Source: Luteolibacter sp. LG18
Lineage (GTDB): Bacteria; Verrucomicrobiota; Verrucomicrobiia; Verrucomicrobiales; Akkermansiaceae
Direction of reading: 5' to 3'
Assembly (NCBI RefSeq): GCF_036322585.1
Contig: NZ_AP024600.1
Span: 4,960,001 to 5,024,000 of the forward strand
Length of the DNA: 64,000 nt
Shown: positions 16,069 through 25,944 of the stretch, in pieces
How the letters are laid out: every line of letters begins with the position of its first letter
Position numbering within the stretch: position 1 is the first letter of the stretch
The notes under the pieces: generated by a model
Databases searched by the model: none
The model's input: the letters and a program-made list of their open reading frames with translations, nothing else
What the model was told of the DNA's origin: nothing
Translations under genes and position numbers: made by a program

Positions 16069-16755
16069 ATGCCCCGCCTCGTTGTGATTACCGGCTGCAC
16101 CCGCGGCCTCGGCCTCGCCATGGCACGCGCCTTTGCCCGCCGCGATTGGACGGTGGCGGGCTGCGGTACCCGCCCCGAGGCCTGCGCGAAGCTCCAGGCC
16201 GAGTTCGGCCCCGACCACACCATTCTGCCCTGCGATGTCACCGATCCGCAGGCTGTCGCCCGGTTCGCCTCGGACGTCCTCAACGAGCACGGCGCGCCGG
16301 ACCTGCTGCTCAACAACGCCGCCATCATCAACGACAACGCCCCGCTGTGGGAGGTTTCCACGGAGGATTTCGGCCGGGTGGTCGACGTGAACCTCAAGGG
16401 CGTGCACGCCATCTGCAGGGAATTCCTGCCCGCCATGATCGCCCGCGGAACCGGCGTGGTGGTGAACTTCTCCTCCGGCTGGGGGCGCTCGACCTCGCCG
16501 GACGTCGCTCCTTATTGCTGCACAAAATGGGGCATCGAGGGTCTCACCCTGGCCCTCGCCCAAGATTTACCACCCGGACTGGCGGCGATCCCCCTGAATC
16601 CGGGGATCATCGACACCGACATGCTCCGCAGCACCTTCGGGGCCGGGGCGGCGGATTTCCCCGATCCCGAGGAATGGGCCGGAAAGGCGGTGCCGTTCTT
16701 GGAAAAACTGAGCCCCCGGGACAACGGGCGGCCGCTGACGGTTCCGGGCCAGTGA
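16069..16755 (+). CDS. Short-chain dehydrogenase/reductase
   Basis: This 228-residue classical SDR has the cofactor motif TGCTRGLGLAMA at about residues 7-18. NNAAIIND is the structural NNAG-like motif. The catalytic serine is in VNFSSGWGR, and YCCTK is the YxxxK dyad. NPGIIDTDM follows, as is common in the family. Substrate cannot be read from the sequence. It lies 55 bp upstream of the exonuclease-ligase gene on the same strand, so the two may be co-transcribed, although a functional tie is not obvious. Confidence 0.9.
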   Translation: MPRLVVITGCTRGLGLAMARAFARRDWTVAGCGTRPEACAKLQAEFGPDHTILPCDVTDPQAVARFASDVLNEHGAPDLLLNNAAIINDNAPLWEVSTEDFGRVVDVNLKGVHAICREFLPAMIARGTGVVVNFSSGWGRSTSPDVAPYCCTKWGIEGLTLALAQDLPPGLAAIPLNPGIIDTDMLRSTFGAGAADFPDPEEWAGKAVPFLEKLSPRDNGRPLTVPGQ

Positions 16756-16810
16756 GTTTGCCGTCGCAAACCGTTGCCCCCGACTACCAAACGTTTATAA
16801 TCGACCCGAC

Positions 16811-19501
16811 TTGATCGACGTCCGATTCAACCGCGGCCTGTATCTCCCGGAAGCCGACCTATGGCTCGACCCGTGGGATGCGAAGCCCCGTGCCTTCGTT
16901 TCGCACGCCCACGCCGATCATTTTGCCCGCCACGAGATCTCGATTTGCAGCGAGGCGACGGCCATGCTGGTGCGGAAACGCTACGGCATGTCGGAAAGCC
17001 GTCTGGAAGCCCTGCCCTTCCATGTCCCGCTGGTGAAGGACGGCTTCCGCCTGCGGTTGCTGCCGGCAGGCCACATCGCGGGCTCCGCGATGCTCCACAT
17101 CACCCGCACCCGGGACAATTCCACCCTGCTCTACACCGGGGATTTCAAGACCCGCCGCGGTCGCACCGCGGAGCCGGTGTGCTTCCAGAACGCGGACACC
17201 CTGATCATCGAGACCACCTTCGGGCTGCCGCAGTTCACGTTTCCGCCCGCTCTCGAGATCGAGTCTGCGATCCTGCGGTTCGTGGGCGATGCCTTCACCG
17301 ATGGTGAAACGCCCGTTTTATTCGGTTATTCGCTCGGCAAGGCCCAGGAAGCGCTGGCCCTGCTCCACGAACACGGCATCCCCACCCTGCTCCACCCGAA
17401 CGTCGCGGAAATGACCGCCGCCTGTCGTGAAGCAGGCGTGGAACTGCCGGAGCCGGTCCTATTCGAGGGGTTCGCCCTGCCCGGGCATGTCATCATTGCC
17501 CCGCCGAACGCCATCCGCTCGCGCGCGCTGCGGGGGCTGAAAAGCAAGCGCACCGCCATGCTCACCGGCTGGGCGCTGCAACCCGGAGCGAAATACCGCT
17601 ACCGGGTCGACGAAGTCTTTCCCCTCTCCGATCACGCCGATCATCCCGGGCTACTGGAATGCGTCCAGCGCGTCCGCCCGAAGCGGGTGCTCACGGTGCA
17701 TGGCTACGCCCACGAATTCGCCGCGGAGCTCCGGGGCAAGCGCGTGGACGCGTGGTGCGCCATGGGCGGCGACCAGCTTGAACTCGCGATGGGGGGCGTC
17801 CCACAGCGCCCCATGGGCACGATCCAGGCCCGCCACAACCGGCCGATCTGCCTGCTGGCGGACTTCTCGGACGCCTGCCGCCTGGTGGGAGAAACCAGCA
17901 GCCGGATCGCGAAGATCGAGTTCCTGGCCAATTACCTGCGGAGTTTGGAGAGCGACCATGACCTGCGCTTGGCCGCGGGTTGGCTGACCGGCGAGGCCCT
18001 GCCCAAGGCAGGCGGACGCCGCACGCTCCAAACCGGTTCCGCCGCCCTGCGCCGGGCATTGCTGGCCCTGCCGAATGCCCGCGAGGAACGCTACCGCGAG
18101 ATTTCGCTGGCCCAGAATGATGCCGCCCGGACGGCCCGTCTCTTCCTGCAGGAACTGTCGTTGAAGCCCGAACCGCTGGATCTCGCGGGCCTTGAAGGCT
18201 TTTTCAAGGAGCTCGCCGCCGCCTGCGGATCGATCGCCCGCATCGAGTTGCTCTCGCCCCGCCTGCGGACCCTGCATCCGGCGGAGGGCGAGACCCTGGT
18301 GAAGCTACTGACCGGCGACCTGCGGATCGGCCTCAAGGAAGGCTTGGTCGAGGACGCGATCGCCGCGGCCTTCGCCGCCGATCCGGCGGACGTCCGCCAT
18401 GCCCACATGCTGACCGGCGATCCCGGGGAAACCGCGGTGTTGGCGCGCTATCAACGGCTGGAGGAAGCAGTCCTGCGTCCCTTCGTGCCGGTGAAGTCGA
18501 TGCTCGCATCCCCCACCGCCGACGCGGCGGAAATCTGGGACTGGCACACGGCCGACAACAGCGGGCCGCTGTGGGTGGAGCCAAAATACGATGGCATCCG
18601 CCTCCAGCTCCACAAGGTGGGCAACCGCGTCTCCCTGTTCTCACGGGACCTGCTGCCGCTCGATGACGCATTTCCGGACCTCATCGCGGCGGCCACGAAG
18701 TTGCCGTGCGACTGCGTGCTCGACGGAGAACTCGTTGCTTTCGCGGAGGGACGGCGTCTTGGCTTCAATGACCTGCAGCAGCGTCTCGGACGCCAGGTCG
18801 ACCAGAACGAGCTCTTCCTCACCGAAGATGCTCCCGATCTCCAGGTGCCGCTGCGTTTCGTCATCTTCGACATCCTTTGGCACGCCGGGGAATCCCTCCT
18901 CGATCTCTCGCTACTGGAACGCCGGATGCGACTCGACTCATTCGAGCTCCCCGAACCCTTCCGCCGGGTCGCGGTAGCGCAGATCGACAGCCCCGAGCTT
19001 CTCGATGCCGCCTTCAAGGAGTCCCTCGGCGCAGGCCATGAAGGCCTCATCGCCAAGGACCAGCGCAGCCTTTACCAACCCGGCCGCCGCGGCCGCTCGT
19101 GGCTGAAGCTGAAAGGCGTGATGCCCACGCTCGACTGTGTGGTGGTCGCCGCCGAGCAAGGGCATGGCAAGCGCTCCGATGTGCTCAGCGACTACACCTT
19201 CGCCGTCCGGGACACCGACACCGGCCTGCTCAAAATCATCGGCAAGGCCTACAGCGGACTGACCGACGAGGAGATCGAAGACCTGACCGAGCACTTCCAG
19301 CGTCACACCTTGGCCAAGGAACGGCGGAAGCACCTCGTGGAGCCGAACGTGGTACTGGAGATCGCCTTCGATTCGATCCGCGCCTCGGAACGCCACGATT
19401 CCGGCCTGGCCCTGCGCTTCCCGCGTATCAAGGCGATCCGTAAGGACAAGACGCCGGAGGAAATCGACACGGTGCAGTACGCGCGCAGCTTGGTGAAGTG
19501 A
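16811..19501 (+). CDS. Fused Artemis-like exonuclease and ATP-dependent DNA ligase
   Basis: One 896-residue frame carries two enzymes. Residues 1-330 are a metallo-beta-lactamase/beta-CASP nuclease of the ligase-associated exonuclease type: SHAHADHFARH, PAGHIAGSAML, YTGDFKTR, FPLSDHADHPGLLE, VHGYAHEF. From about residue 345 comes an ATP-dependent ligase. A helical DNA-binding part leads to the nucleotidyltransferase with catalytic lysine 592 in PKYDGIRL, then VLDGELVAF, FVIFDILW, EGLIAKDQRSLYQPGRRG and WLKLKG, and an OB domain. In most bacteria these are separate neighbouring genes, often with a Lhr-type helicase, which is absent here. The start is TTG, since no ATG is near the conserved N-terminus. 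A role in end-joining or resection-coupled repair is inferred. Confidence 0.93.
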   Translation: MIDVRFNRGLYLPEADLWLDPWDAKPRAFVSHAHADHFARHEISICSEATAMLVRKRYGMSESRLEALPFHVPLVKDGFRLRLLPAGHIAGSAMLHITRTRDNSTLLYTGDFKTRRGRTAEPVCFQNADTLIIETTFGLPQFTFPPALEIESAILRFVGDAFTDGETPVLFGYSLGKAQEALALLHEHGIPTLLHPNVAEMTAACREAGVELPEPVLFEGFALPGHVIIAPPNAIRSRALRGLKSKRTAMLTGWALQPGAKYRYRVDEVFPLSDHADHPGLLECVQRVRPKRVLTVHGYAHEFAAELRGKRVDAWCAMGGDQLELAMGGVPQRPMGTIQARHNRPICLLADFSDACRLVGETSSRIAKIEFLANYLRSLESDHDLRLAAGWLTGEALPKAGGRRTLQTGSAALRRALLALPNAREERYREISLAQNDAARTARLFLQELSLKPEPLDLAGLEGFFKELAAACGSIARIELLSPRLRTLHPAEGETLVKLLTGDLRIGLKEGLVEDAIAAAFAADPADVRHAHMLTGDPGETAVLARYQRLEEAVLRPFVPVKSMLASPTADAAEIWDWHTADNSGPLWVEPKYDGIRLQLHKVGNRVSLFSRDLLPLDDAFPDLIAAATKLPCDCVLDGELVAFAEGRRLGFNDLQQRLGRQVDQNELFLTEDAPDLQVPLRFVIFDILWHAGESLLDLSLLERRMRLDSFELPEPFRRVAVAQIDSPELLDAAFKESLGAGHEGLIAKDQRSLYQPGRRGRSWLKLKGVMPTLDCVVVAAEQGHGKRSDVLSDYTFAVRDTDTGLLKIIGKAYSGLTDEEIEDLTEHFQRHTLAKERRKHLVEPNVVLEIAFDSIRASERHDSGLALRFPRIKAIRKDKTPEEIDTVQYARSLVK

Positions 19502-19521
19502 TGTCGGCCCTTACCGGCATC

Positions 19522-21231
19522 CTAGCTTCCGGCCAAATGGATCTGCCCCAGTCGTGCCTCGCGCAACGCGACGGAGTGGATCTTCCCTGCGAACAGCCGC
19601 GCCTTCGCTGGATCAACCGCCGTGTAGTGCTCCGCGATGCGGTCCATCGCCCCATCGCGGGTCGGGCCAACCGGTAGATCATTCACCCAGCCGATGGCTT
19701 GGTCCGCATCACGGTCCAACCAATAGGTGGTCACCGTGCGGGCCTCGTCGATGCGAGCCGGGCTTTCCGGCTGGGCGGCCACCCACTCCGCAGCCTCCTG
19801 CGGCCGGTTGTCAGCCCAACGGTTCACGATGCTATCGAGCACGATGTCCCGGAAGTCGGCATTGGCCAAACCATCCGCCCACGCAAGCGCCGCGCCCACG
19901 TCGTTCTGCACCCACAGCGGGATGACGCCGAGAACGGCGGCAGGTTGTTCGGTTTCCGGCAGGGAGAGGACGAAGGTGCTGGCCGCCGCGGGATCCGCCA
20001 GGGCCCAGAATGACAACGCGCTGTGGATCGTTTCCACCCGCACCGACTGCTCCTCCGGAAACGACGCGGCCCAACGGGTAGCCGCTTCCGGATTCGTGCG
20101 GGCCCATGCCGAAGCGAGTGCCAAGTAGGCGGCATTCCGTGCGCTGTCGCTCGGCAGCGCATCAATCCAAGTGTAGCTAGCGACCGGATCGGAGGCGGCC
20201 AGCACGGTGGCCAATTGCGCGGCCGCGGCGTCGTGCATCCGTCCCGGTTTCATCGCCATGACATGGGCTCGCGCCAGCTCCGGGCTCTCGAGGCTCCAGA
20301 CATCGAGAAGGTTCCGGATCGCCGACGCCTTCAGTCCCTCTTCGGAAATCGCCTCGATCCACGAAAGCGCGGCCTCCGCATCACTCGCTGCCAACGCACG
20401 GATCAATCCCAGCGTCGCCTCGCTGCGGATCTCGCCGGCGGGCAAACGATCCACCGCGCCGCGGGCGGCCAGTGGATCGAGCTCGATCAAACGGCGGAGG
20501 GCTCGTGCCAGCACCCGGTCATGTGTTTCACCGGTCAACCACGTGTCCGCCAAGGTGATTGCCTTGGCCGGATCACCGGAGGAAAGGGCTGCCAGCACCG
20601 TTTCGATGGCCACCTCGCGTCCGTTACCCGGAGAAAGCGCCATCGCCCACTCCAGCGCGGCTCCGGCATCCACCGCGGCCCAACCGGACAGCAAGGCGCG
20701 CAGGGCCTTGGCCTTCGGGTCGCCTTCCGGCACCTGATCGAGCATCGCCGCGGCTCCGGCGGGATCCTGTCGCGCGAAGCGTGCGAACAAGGCATTGTAG
20801 AGAATCCAATCCTCCGAAGTGGTCGCCATTTCCCGGGCAAGATCCAGCGCCCGCCGCGGCTCTTTCTCCGCGATGCCGCCGATGACGATCAGCAGGCCGT
20901 TCGTGTATTCCGCCCCTCGCGGCACGGTACGGAGAAACGCGAGCGCCGCCTCCGGATCGCGCTGGAACCACTCGCCCAACACCCGCCCGAACTCCTCGGA
21001 GCGCGCCGCCGGGTCGGTTCCCGCGAGGATGGCCCGGAGTTCGTCCGTGCGATCCTTCGCCACCGGCCGAACGGATGAGGCCGACGCCCTGCGCGAAACC
21101 TCCGGATCGCCTTGGGGAGCGGCGTGGCTTGCCCCATCGGACGACGCACGCGAATGCCACACGGCTGTCCCCCCGAGCATCAGGATGACAGCCACCAACA
21201 GGAGCAAGCAGACGAAAAGACGACGGTTCAT
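19522..21231 (-). CDS. Membrane-anchored protein of about 15 tandem DP..A..W..LP helical repeats
   Basis: The product has 569 residues from the ATG at 21231. An N-terminal helix (RLFVCLLLLVAVILMLGGTAV) is a signal anchor or uncleaved signal. After a Ser/Ala-rich linker, repeats of about 33-36 residues run to the end. Each has a DP-AA--W pattern, an LP or similar turn, and a helix ending in W. Examples are DAGAALEWAMALSP, DAEAALSWIEAIS, NPEAATRWAASFP, DVGAALAWADGLA and DADQAIGWVNDLP. The pattern predicts an alpha-solenoid. A related 305-residue protein lies at 42.3 kb. An in-frame TTG 11 codons upstream is unlikely to be the start, because it lies inside the preceding gene's terminator. Function is unknown. 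Confidence 0.7.
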   Translation of the reverse strand: MNRRLFVCLLLLVAVILMLGGTAVWHSRASSDGASHAAPQGDPEVSRRASASSVRPVAKDRTDELRAILAGTDPAARSEEFGRVLGEWFQRDPEAALAFLRTVPRGAEYTNGLLIVIGGIAEKEPRRALDLAREMATTSEDWILYNALFARFARQDPAGAAAMLDQVPEGDPKAKALRALLSGWAAVDAGAALEWAMALSPGNGREVAIETVLAALSSGDPAKAITLADTWLTGETHDRVLARALRRLIELDPLAARGAVDRLPAGEIRSEATLGLIRALAASDAEAALSWIEAISEEGLKASAIRNLLDVWSLESPELARAHVMAMKPGRMHDAAAAQLATVLAASDPVASYTWIDALPSDSARNAAYLALASAWARTNPEAATRWAASFPEEQSVRVETIHSALSFWALADPAAASTFVLSLPETEQPAAVLGVIPLWVQNDVGAALAWADGLANADFRDIVLDSIVNRWADNRPQEAAEWVAAQPESPARIDEARTVTTYWLDRDADQAIGWVNDLPVGPTRDGAMDRIAEHYTAVDPAKARLFAGKIHSVALREARLGQIHLAGS

Positions 21232-21241
21232 GAACCAGCGG

Positions 21242-21285
21242 AAAAGCGGCGTCCTCTCCGGCAAGGGATCCGGAGAGGACGCCGC
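21242..21285 (-). terminator. Intrinsic terminator of the endonuclease gene
   Basis: A 16-bp perfect stem (GCGGCGTCCTCTCCGG and its complement) closes an 8-nt loop and is followed on the minus strand by TTTTC. It begins 8 bp after the endonuclease stop and separates that gene from the repeat-protein gene. Confidence 0.9.
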
Positions 21286-21293
21286 GGAATGAA

Positions 21294-22889
21294 TCAGTTG
21301 TTACGGGGAGTCACGCTGCCAGCGGTGAAGTCGGCGGCGTTGTTATTGGTGTCCGTGGCACCGGCACCCGCGCGCAGGTCGGAGGTGGTGGCGCTGGGAG
21401 TCGGAGCCGCACCGGAGCCTTCATAGGCATTCGCGGTGCCGTAGCCGACGAAATCCACCACGGCGGACGAGCCTACCGGATTGCTCATGGTGAGCAGCGT
21501 CTGGGTGTTGGTCAGGGCGACCTTGCCAGCAGAAGCGGACATGCTGATGGAACCGGTGGCCTGCGGGGTCGGCAGGTTGGTGGTGCCGCCGGTGCCGGCG
21601 GCTTCCTGGATCAGGTAGTAGTGGCCCGGCTGCAAAGTGCCGCTGAGGTTCGTGGCGGACCACGAGCTGCCGGTGGAGCTGGCATATTGGACCGCGTAGG
21701 CAGCGAGGTTCACCGCGGTGGAGCCGCCGTTGTAGAGCTCGATGAAGTCGTTCTTGTAGGTCGCGCCGCTGTTGCCGCCACCGCCATAGACCTGGCTGAT
21801 ACGGACGCCGCCGCTGCCACTGCCACCGCTGGTGACTGTGAAGCTGGAGCCGCTGGTCGCCACGCCGCCGGGAGCGGTCACACTGACCGTGCCGCTGGTC
21901 GCGCCCGCGGGCACGGTGGCGGTGATTTGCGAGGACGAATTCACCGTGAACGAGGCGGCGGTGCCATTGAACGACACCGCCGAGGCGGAGGTGAATCCCG
22001 CGCCGGTAATGGTCAAGCTGGTCCCCACAGGACCGCTGGACGGGCTGAAGGCGCTGATCGAGGTGGTGACGGCGCCGTCCACCTTCGCACGCAGCACGGA
22101 GGCCACGCTGGCGGGCAGCGCGGTGAAAAAGGTGAAGCCGGTGTCGGCCTGGAGCAGGTTGACGGACGTGACATAGTTCGTCCACGGGTCGTTGCGGACG
22201 CCCGCGATGTTCGGAATCTTCAGCGCGATCACGCGGGTGGCCGTGGTGATGCGGCTCAGCGCGGTACCGCTGCCCGGCGGGACGATCACCGCGATCTTCC
22301 AGGTGTAGCCGGGAATGGAGGCCTTGCCGCTCGGCTGGATGCGGGCACCGGTGAAAAGGCTGGGGCCGGAGGTGATCAGCAGCTCGTTGCCGGACTGGGC
22401 CTGGCTCTGGCAATACGCCTCGAAGTTCTGCCACACGCCCTGGTTGTTGTCCGGCGTCTGCGGGATGATGTTCGACATGTAGAACACCAGCAGGTTGTTC
22501 GCGCTGGTGTCCGTGCGGTCGTAGGACGGGCACATGTGGCCGCGGTCGTAGCCGGAGTTCGTGTAGTCGCCGGTGACCAGGCGGTAGAAGGTCGTCGGCA
22601 GCGCGGTGTCCTGGTAGAAGGAACTGGAGCGGCCGGAGGTGCCGATGTCCGGCCCGGTCAGGTCCCAGCTCACCCAGTTCGGCTCGCCGTAGGTATCGCT
22701 GTAGTCGACGGCATCCACCGTGCGCTGGAGCAGGTAGTTGCTGTGGTTGTTCGGGTCCACCGTGGCTCCAGTGGGGTTGCCGAGTTGCATTTGCAGGGCG
22801 GTGCTGATCGTCGCCTGCGCGCCGGCGGGCGCGAGCACGATGGTCGCCAGGAGGCCCAGGGATCGGGTCAATCGGGATGAACGCTTCAT
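21294..22889 (-). CDS. Secreted DNA/RNA non-specific endonuclease with IPT and lamin-tail-like domains
   Basis: This 531-residue protein starts with a signal peptide (SLGLLATIVLAPAGAQA). The NUC1-type nuclease covers about residues 30-260, with the metal-binding motif YDRGHMCPS near residue 120 and FYMSNIIPQ downstream. A TIG/IPT immunoglobulin-like domain follows (ISAFSPSSGPVGTSLTITG). After a Gly/Ser linker, the last 165 residues look like a lamin-tail domain (VRISQVYGGGGNSGATYKND, then FIELYN). Such enzymes degrade extracellular DNA for nutrients. The ATG at 22889 is used because it begins the signal peptide. A very strong terminator follows. Confidence 0.88.
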   Translation of the reverse strand: MKRSSRLTRSLGLLATIVLAPAGAQATISTALQMQLGNPTGATVDPNNHSNYLLQRTVDAVDYSDTYGEPNWVSWDLTGPDIGTSGRSSSFYQDTALPTTFYRLVTGDYTNSGYDRGHMCPSYDRTDTSANNLLVFYMSNIIPQTPDNNQGVWQNFEAYCQSQAQSGNELLITSGPSLFTGARIQPSGKASIPGYTWKIAVIVPPGSGTALSRITTATRVIALKIPNIAGVRNDPWTNYVTSVNLLQADTGFTFFTALPASVASVLRAKVDGAVTTSISAFSPSSGPVGTSLTITGAGFTSASAVSFNGTAASFTVNSSSQITATVPAGATSGTVSVTAPGGVATSGSSFTVTSGGSGSGGVRISQVYGGGGNSGATYKNDFIELYNGGSTAVNLAAYAVQYASSTGSSWSATNLSGTLQPGHYYLIQEAAGTGGTTNLPTPQATGSISMSASAGKVALTNTQTLLTMSNPVGSSAVVDFVGYGTANAYEGSGAAPTPSATTSDLRAGAGATDTNNNAADFTAGSVTPRNN

Positions 22890-22996
22890 GTCTTCGGGGA
22901 TGGCCCGGACCATGGATAGGTCCGGCTCCATCCTACCTGCCTAACAGAAGCGCCGCCGTGAAGGTGGCGGAGGAAACGGATTCGTGACAGGCCGGG

Positions 22997-25786
22997 TCAA
23001 TGCGCCGCCAGCCAGTTGTCGCCGGTGCCCGCTTCCACCTCCACCGGCACGCCGTCGGGCAGAGGCAGGGCATTTCGCATCGCATCGAGGATCTTCGGAA
23101 CCAGCTCGTCCTTCTCGTCGAGCGCGAGGTCGAACACGAGTTCGTCGTGCACCTGGAGCAGCATCCGCGTCTTGTACGATCCTTCCCGTAACAGGGCGTC
23201 GATCCGGATCATGGCCAGCTTGATCATGTCCGCGGACGTGCCCTGGATGGGGGTATTGATCGCGGCGCGCTCGGCATTGCCGCGGATGCTCTGGTTTCCG
23301 GAGGCAAGGTCCGGCAGTGAACGGCGGCGACCGGTGAGCGTCTGCACCTGGCAGGTTTCACGGGCCTCGGTGACGGTGCGGTCCATGAACTCGCGGATCG
23401 CCGGATACTCGCGGAAATAGGCGTCGATGATCGAGGCAGCCTCGGCACGGGGAATCGAAAGCCGCTGGCTGAGGCCGAAGGCGGAGATGCCGTAGATGAT
23501 GCCGAAGTTCACCATCTTCGCGGTGCTGCGCATGTCACGGGTCACGGCGCTTTCCTCCACGCCGAACACCTTGGCGGCGGTGGCAGTGTGGATGTCCAGG
23601 TTGCGGCGGAACGCATCCGCCATCGAGGCATCACCGGAAAGCCCGGCCATCACCCGCAGTTCGATCTGCGAGTAGTCGCACGACAGCAGCGTGAAGCCCG
23701 CGCGCGGCACGAAGGCCTTGCGGATGCTGCGGCCCGCTTCCGAACGGATCGGAATGTTCTGGAGATTCGGATCGGTGGAAGCGAGGCGGCCGGTGGCGGC
23801 CACGAGCTGGTGGAAGGTGGTGTGGATGCGACCGGTCTCGGCGACGATGTATTTCGGCAGCGCGTCGAGGTAGGTCGACTTCAGCTTGCTGGCCTCGCGC
23901 CAGGCGAGGATGTCCGCGATGATCGGGTGCTTGCCCTCCAGCGAGAGCAGCGTGGCCTCATCGGTCTTGTATTGGCCGGTCTTGGTCTTCTTCGCCTTGT
24001 CGGCCAGGCCGAGGCGGTCGAAGAGCACCTCGCCGAGCTGCTTGGGCGAACCGAGATTGAAATCGCTGCCCGCGTGGTTGCGGATCGAAACGGCCAGCTC
24101 GTCGATGCGGGTCTGGAGTTCCGCGCCGATGGTGCCCAGCGCGCCGGAATTCACGGCGATGCCTTCCATTTCCATGGCCACCAGCACCGGCAGGAGCTTG
24201 CCCTCGATGTCGTGATAGACCGCTTCCTGGCCGGAAGCCGCCAGCAGCGGACGCAATTTCTCCGCGAGCTGGAAGGTCACATCCGCGTCCTCCGCGGCGT
24301 ATTCCGCCAGCACCGCCAGCGGGATCGCGGTCATGTCGAGTTCCTTGGACACCTTCTTCTCCGCGGCAAAGGCGAAGAGATCCCCTGCCCCCTCGTCCGC
24401 GGGCGCGGGCAAGGCGGTGGCGATGTCCTTCAGCTTCACGGGCGTGTAGCCGAGCAGCGTTTCCGAAAGGTAGTCCATGCCATGGCGGCGCTCCGGGGCG
24501 ACGAGCGAATCCACCAGCATGGTGTCGAAGAACGGCCCTTCCACACGGATGCCGTGATGCAGCAGCACGGAGAGATCATACTTCAGGTTGTGCCCGATCT
24601 TCTCCGCCGATGACGTCAGCACCTCCTTCAACGGCTCATAAAGGGCATCGACATACGGCAGATACCAGCCCTCGTGCGCCTTCCAGGAAAACGCCACGCC
24701 GAGCAGCTTCGCCTCGAAGCGGTCGAGCGCGGTCGTCTCGATGTCGAAACAGAACGACGACAGCCCTTTGAGCGCCGCGAACAACTCCGCCTGTTTCTCC
24801 GGCGTGTCCGCGAGGTGATAGGTGTGATCGACCTCGCAGATCGTTTTGAAGGTGTCGAACAAGGTCGACTCCGCGGCTTCCATCGCCACCGCTTCGACTG
24901 ACTCCGCCTTCGCGCCATTCTCGCCGAACAGGCGTTTCGTCAGCGTGCGGAATTCGAACTCGGTGAACAACGCCTTCACTGCTTCATCGTCGCGGGACGA
25001 AAGCTCCAGCGCGTCCCACGTCACCTCGATCGGCACCGCGCGGTCGATGGTGGCCAGCTCCTTGGAAAGCAGCGCCTGGTCGGCGTAGGCCTCCAGATTT
25101 TCCTTCTGCTTGCCCTTCAGCTTCGCGGTGTTCTTCAGCAGCTCCTCCACCGAATGAAAATCGGCAATGAGCTTCTGGGCGGTCTTCGGACCGATGCCCG
25201 GGACGCCGGGAATGTTGTCGACCGTGTCCCCCATCAGCCCCAGCAGGTCAATGATCTGCGTGGCCTGGTTCACGCCCCAGATTTCCGGGAGCTTCGCCAG
25301 ATCGATGATCTCGTGCTCCGATCCCTTCTTGCCGGGCTTCCACATGAAAGTGGTCGGGCTGAGGAGCTGGGCGAAATCCTTGTCCGGGGTGACCATGTAG
25401 GTCTCGAAGCCCTCCGGCTCCGCGCGCAGCGCTAGCGTGCCGATGATGTCGTCCGCCTCGTAGCCATCGAGTTCCAGCACCGGGATGTGAAAGGCGGCGC
25501 ACAGGCGCTTCACCTCCGGGATCGCGGCAGCCAGCTCCTCCGGCATTTCATCTCGCTGCGCCTTGTAGGCCGGGAACCGGACGTGGCGGGCGGTCGGCGC
25601 GGAGGTATCGAAGGCCACGCCGAGGTGAGTCGGCTTTTCCTTTTCCAGAATCGTCAGCAGGGTGTTGATGAACCCGTAGAGCGCGGACGTGTTGATCCCC
25701 TTCGAGTTGCGGATGGGATTCTGGATGAAGGCAAAGTGGGCCCGGTAGACGAGCGCCATGCCATCGAGCAGGAAAAGACGGGGCAT
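22997..25786 (-). CDS. polA: DNA polymerase I
   Basis: This 929-residue enzyme has all three activities apparently intact. The 5'-3' exonuclease domain starts at MPRLFLLDGMALVYRAHFAF and includes GYEADDIIGTLA and DTVDNIPGVPGIGPKTAQKL. The 3'-5' proofreading domain keeps FDIETTALD, IGHNLKYDLSVL and YAAEDADVTF, so its acidic residues are present. Polymerase motifs A (LLSCDYSQIELRV), B (STAKMVNFGIIYG) and C (LLQVHDELVFD) complete the C-terminus. The start was moved 24 codons inward to MPRLFLLDG, where family similarity begins. It processes Okazaki fragments and fills repair gaps. Confidence 0.97.
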   Translation of the reverse strand: MPRLFLLDGMALVYRAHFAFIQNPIRNSKGINTSALYGFINTLLTILEKEKPTHLGVAFDTSAPTARHVRFPAYKAQRDEMPEELAAAIPEVKRLCAAFHIPVLELDGYEADDIIGTLALRAEPEGFETYMVTPDKDFAQLLSPTTFMWKPGKKGSEHEIIDLAKLPEIWGVNQATQIIDLLGLMGDTVDNIPGVPGIGPKTAQKLIADFHSVEELLKNTAKLKGKQKENLEAYADQALLSKELATIDRAVPIEVTWDALELSSRDDEAVKALFTEFEFRTLTKRLFGENGAKAESVEAVAMEAAESTLFDTFKTICEVDHTYHLADTPEKQAELFAALKGLSSFCFDIETTALDRFEAKLLGVAFSWKAHEGWYLPYVDALYEPLKEVLTSSAEKIGHNLKYDLSVLLHHGIRVEGPFFDTMLVDSLVAPERRHGMDYLSETLLGYTPVKLKDIATALPAPADEGAGDLFAFAAEKKVSKELDMTAIPLAVLAEYAAEDADVTFQLAEKLRPLLAASGQEAVYHDIEGKLLPVLVAMEMEGIAVNSGALGTIGAELQTRIDELAVSIRNHAGSDFNLGSPKQLGEVLFDRLGLADKAKKTKTGQYKTDEATLLSLEGKHPIIADILAWREASKLKSTYLDALPKYIVAETGRIHTTFHQLVAATGRLASTDPNLQNIPIRSEAGRSIRKAFVPRAGFTLLSCDYSQIELRVMAGLSGDASMADAFRRNLDIHTATAAKVFGVEESAVTRDMRSTAKMVNFGIIYGISAFGLSQRLSIPRAEAASIIDAYFREYPAIREFMDRTVTEARETCQVQTLTGRRRSLPDLASGNQSIRGNAERAAINTPIQGTSADMIKLAMIRIDALLREGSYKTRMLLQVHDELVFDLALDEKDELVPKILDAMRNALPLPDGVPVEVEAGTGDNWLAAH

Positions 25787-25944
25787 GCCGGGAGGAGAAT
25801 GGGGCGGACCGGAACTTCCAAGTTCCAAGTTGCAACCATCCCGCTCCGGGGCGTTCATGGAGGAGGGAAACCGGCATGCACCTGCCCCCGGCCCACCCGA
25901 AAAATCTTCCCAAGATTCGCCGCTCCGCTACGTATCTCCCGACC

